Of a DNA stretch of 19,486 nucleotides, positions 18,343 through 19,486 are shown piece after piece. The stretch's first letter is position 1, and every line of letters starts with the position of its first letter. Made by a program: the position numbers and the translations under genes. The notes beneath the pieces were generated by a model. It was not told the origin of the DNA. It ran no database searches and worked only from the letters and a program-made list of their open reading frames with translations. Source of the DNA: Actinomycetota bacterium (GTDB lineage: Bacteria > Actinomycetota > Actinomycetes > Nanopelagicales > Nanopelagicaceae); the NCBI GenBank assembly GCA_009700155.1, contig WLMP01000007.1, positions 1 to 19,486 of the forward strand. The letters run 5' to 3'.

Positions 18343-19236
18343 TCCAGAATAAGTGTGCTTGCCTGTTCCCCAAACATTTATATAAACGTAGTTAAATAAA
18401 AATGTAGAACCTGCAAGTAAACATAACCAAGCAGCTTTTCTACCGCGCCATCCAATAGTTACCCGAGCATGTAAATATGCTGCATATGCAACCCAGGTGA
18501 TAAATGCCCAAGTCTCCTTTGGATCCCATCCCCAATATCTTCCCCAAGCAGCCTCGGCCCAAATGGCGCCAGCAATAACAGAAAATGTCCATAGTGGAAA
18601 AACTAAAGCAATCAATCGATAAGAAAAATTATCTAAGCTCTCAAGTGAAGGTAGCTTTTGCATCCAAATTGGGCGTGCACCCTTTTGCTCATAGCGATCT
18701 AAGATTAGGTAAGTACCGGCAATAAAGTTTGCAAGTAGAAAAACACCACCTGAAATAATTGCAGCTGATACATGTATTACTAGCCAGGTTGATTTTAAAG
18801 CTGGTACAAGTGGCGCACTTGGCCGATAAAGCAATGTTACTGCTGTTCCTAGCGTTATTAGCATTGCAATTGAAGCCGGTAAAGCCAGCCAGCGCATCTT
18901 GTATTTAACTAGGGCAAATAAATAAGCAAGTGAAAAAGATAGTGCCCCAGTGATAGAAAATTCATACATATTTCCCCATGGAACACGATTTGCAGATATA
19001 CCCCGAAATATTACGCCGGCTAATAAAAGTAGTGTTGCGATTAGCATAAATGCAGAACCAAGTCGGCCTACACGCTCTGTTTTTGAAAAATCTAATTTAG
19101 TCTTCTTAACTGATAATTCAGGAGTTTTAACTGACCATGCAACCTCAATTGCATGAGCAAGGAATGCAAGTGCAAAAATAGCCATAGCTGAATAAATAAA
19201 ATTATTAGAAAGTAGTGCTGCAGATCTATCGCTCAC
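18337..19236 (-). CDS. ccsB: Cytochrome c biogenesis protein CcsB (heme channel subunit)
   Basis: With ResB this protein forms the System II heme exporter/ligase that attaches heme to c-type cytochromes outside the membrane. It belongs to the CcsA/ResC heme-handling family. About eight hydrophobic segments are visible, together with the tryptophan-rich heme-binding motif WGRYWGWDPKETWAF and candidate heme-ligand histidines in WLVIHVSAA and AYLHARVTIGW. I start at the second of two adjacent GTG codons (19236, 299 residues), since the AAGGAGG ribosome site lies 6 bases before it and only 3 before the first (19239). The start lies within the end of resB, so the two are translationally coupled. 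Names ccsA and ccsB are used inconsistently for this family. Confidence 0.94.
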   Translation of the reverse strand: MSDRSAALLSNNFIYSAMAIFALAFLAHAIEVAWSVKTPELSVKKTKLDFSKTERVGRLGSAFMLIATLLLLAGVIFRGISANRVPWGNMYEFSITGALSFSLAYLFALVKYKMRWLALPASIAMLITLGTAVTLLYRPSAPLVPALKSTWLVIHVSAAIISGGVFLLANFIAGTYLILDRYEQKGARPIWMQKLPSLESLDNFSYRLIALVFPLWTFSVIAGAIWAEAAWGRYWGWDPKETWAFITWVAYAAYLHARVTIGWRGRKAAWLCLLAGSTFLFNYVYINVWGTGKHTYSGL

Positions 19237-19486
19237 CACTTACCTCCTTAATTAACAATTTAATTTCTTCTTCTAGGCCTGGTATTTCATTCTTTGAAAG
19301 ACCCGCTATTTGAGTTTTCTTACCTTGCTTAACCCAAATTCTTCGCTGCCTTGTAAAAAGTGAAATTAATAAACCTGTAATGGCAAGTATTGCACCAACT
19401 AGCGCATAATACTTTCCTGGATCACTAACAATTTGTAAGTTAACCCATGAATTCCATCCTGTAAATGTGATACTTCCCTCACCAAA
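19226..19486 (-). CDS. resB: ResB-like cytochrome c biogenesis protein, C-terminal end (cut by window edge)
   Basis: Only the last 86 codons are inside the window; the gene begins beyond the right edge. The translated end contains FTGWNSWVNLQIVSDPGKYY, then a hydrophobic segment (ALVGAILAITGLLISLF) followed by a basic RQRRIWV, and a charged tail ending EVSGERstop. The W.N.Q...DPG then membrane helix then RRIWV pattern is the characteristic C-terminus of ResB/Ccs1. ResB partners CcsB in System II cytochrome c maturation. The stop (TAG at 19228-19226) overlaps the ccsB start region by 11 bases, and the ccsB ribosome site lies in the last resB codons. Confidence 0.9.
   Translation of the reverse strand, partial: FGEGSITFTGWNSWVNLQIVSDPGKYYALVGAILAITGLLISLFTRQRRIWVKQGKKTQIAGLSKNEIPGLEEEIKLLIKEVSGER

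Noticed and set aside
1..19486. Possible hidden novel system (defence island, mobile element, CRISPR, biosynthetic cluster)
   Set aside because: Every stretch over about 70 bases is accounted for by recognised core respiratory or menaquinone genes. No repeats, integrases, transposases or unexplained large open frames were seen.

Overview
The window is a gene-dense, AT-rich stretch of what looks like a streamlined actinobacterial chromosome. The evidence is the NuoB, NuoG and NuoD sequence style, a short Mycobacterium-type MenE, a ResB-CcsB cytochrome c maturation pair beside menaquinone genes, and frequent GTG/TTG starts. Low GC with almost no intergenic DNA suggests a freshwater acI-like lineage (Nanopelagicales: Planktophila/Nanopelagicus). 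That placement is inference and was not tested with a tree.

Layout. Positions 1-10729, minus strand, carry the first twelve genes of a 14-subunit NADH dehydrogenase (complex I) operon in canonical order, nuoA to nuoL; nuoL runs off the left edge. Every junction from nuoB to nuoL overlaps by 1 to 8 bases, and nuoA-nuoB is 2 bases apart. Positions 10771-11463 (minus) hold ubiE/menG, the last enzyme of menaquinone synthesis, directly upstream of nuoA. Positions 11529-18071 hold the rest of the classical chorismate-to-menaquinone pathway in three blocks: menF (plus), menD-menC-menB (minus) and menE-menA (plus). A small PLDc_N-type membrane protein follows menA at 18091-18342. On the minus strand the right edge holds ccsB and the 3' end of resB (System II cytochrome c maturation).

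How it fits together. MenF, MenD, MenC, MenE, MenB, MenA and UbiE/MenG convert chorismate to menaquinone. NuoA-N oxidises NADH, reduces menaquinone and pumps protons. ResB-CcsB matures the c-type cytochromes needed further down the chain. The window is a compact respiratory-chain locus. MenH and a dedicated DHNA-CoA thioesterase (MenI) are not present here.

No RNA genes, mobile elements, CRISPR arrays or long repeats were seen, and there is no gap over 70 bases between genes. I found no sign of a new defence, mobile or biosynthetic system. The points worth a second look are small: a 46-base tail-to-tail overlap of menF and menD, a shared palindromic stop site, compact divergent and probably leaderless promoters, an E. 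coli-type MenB active site, and a run of non-ATG starts limited to the non-nuo genes.
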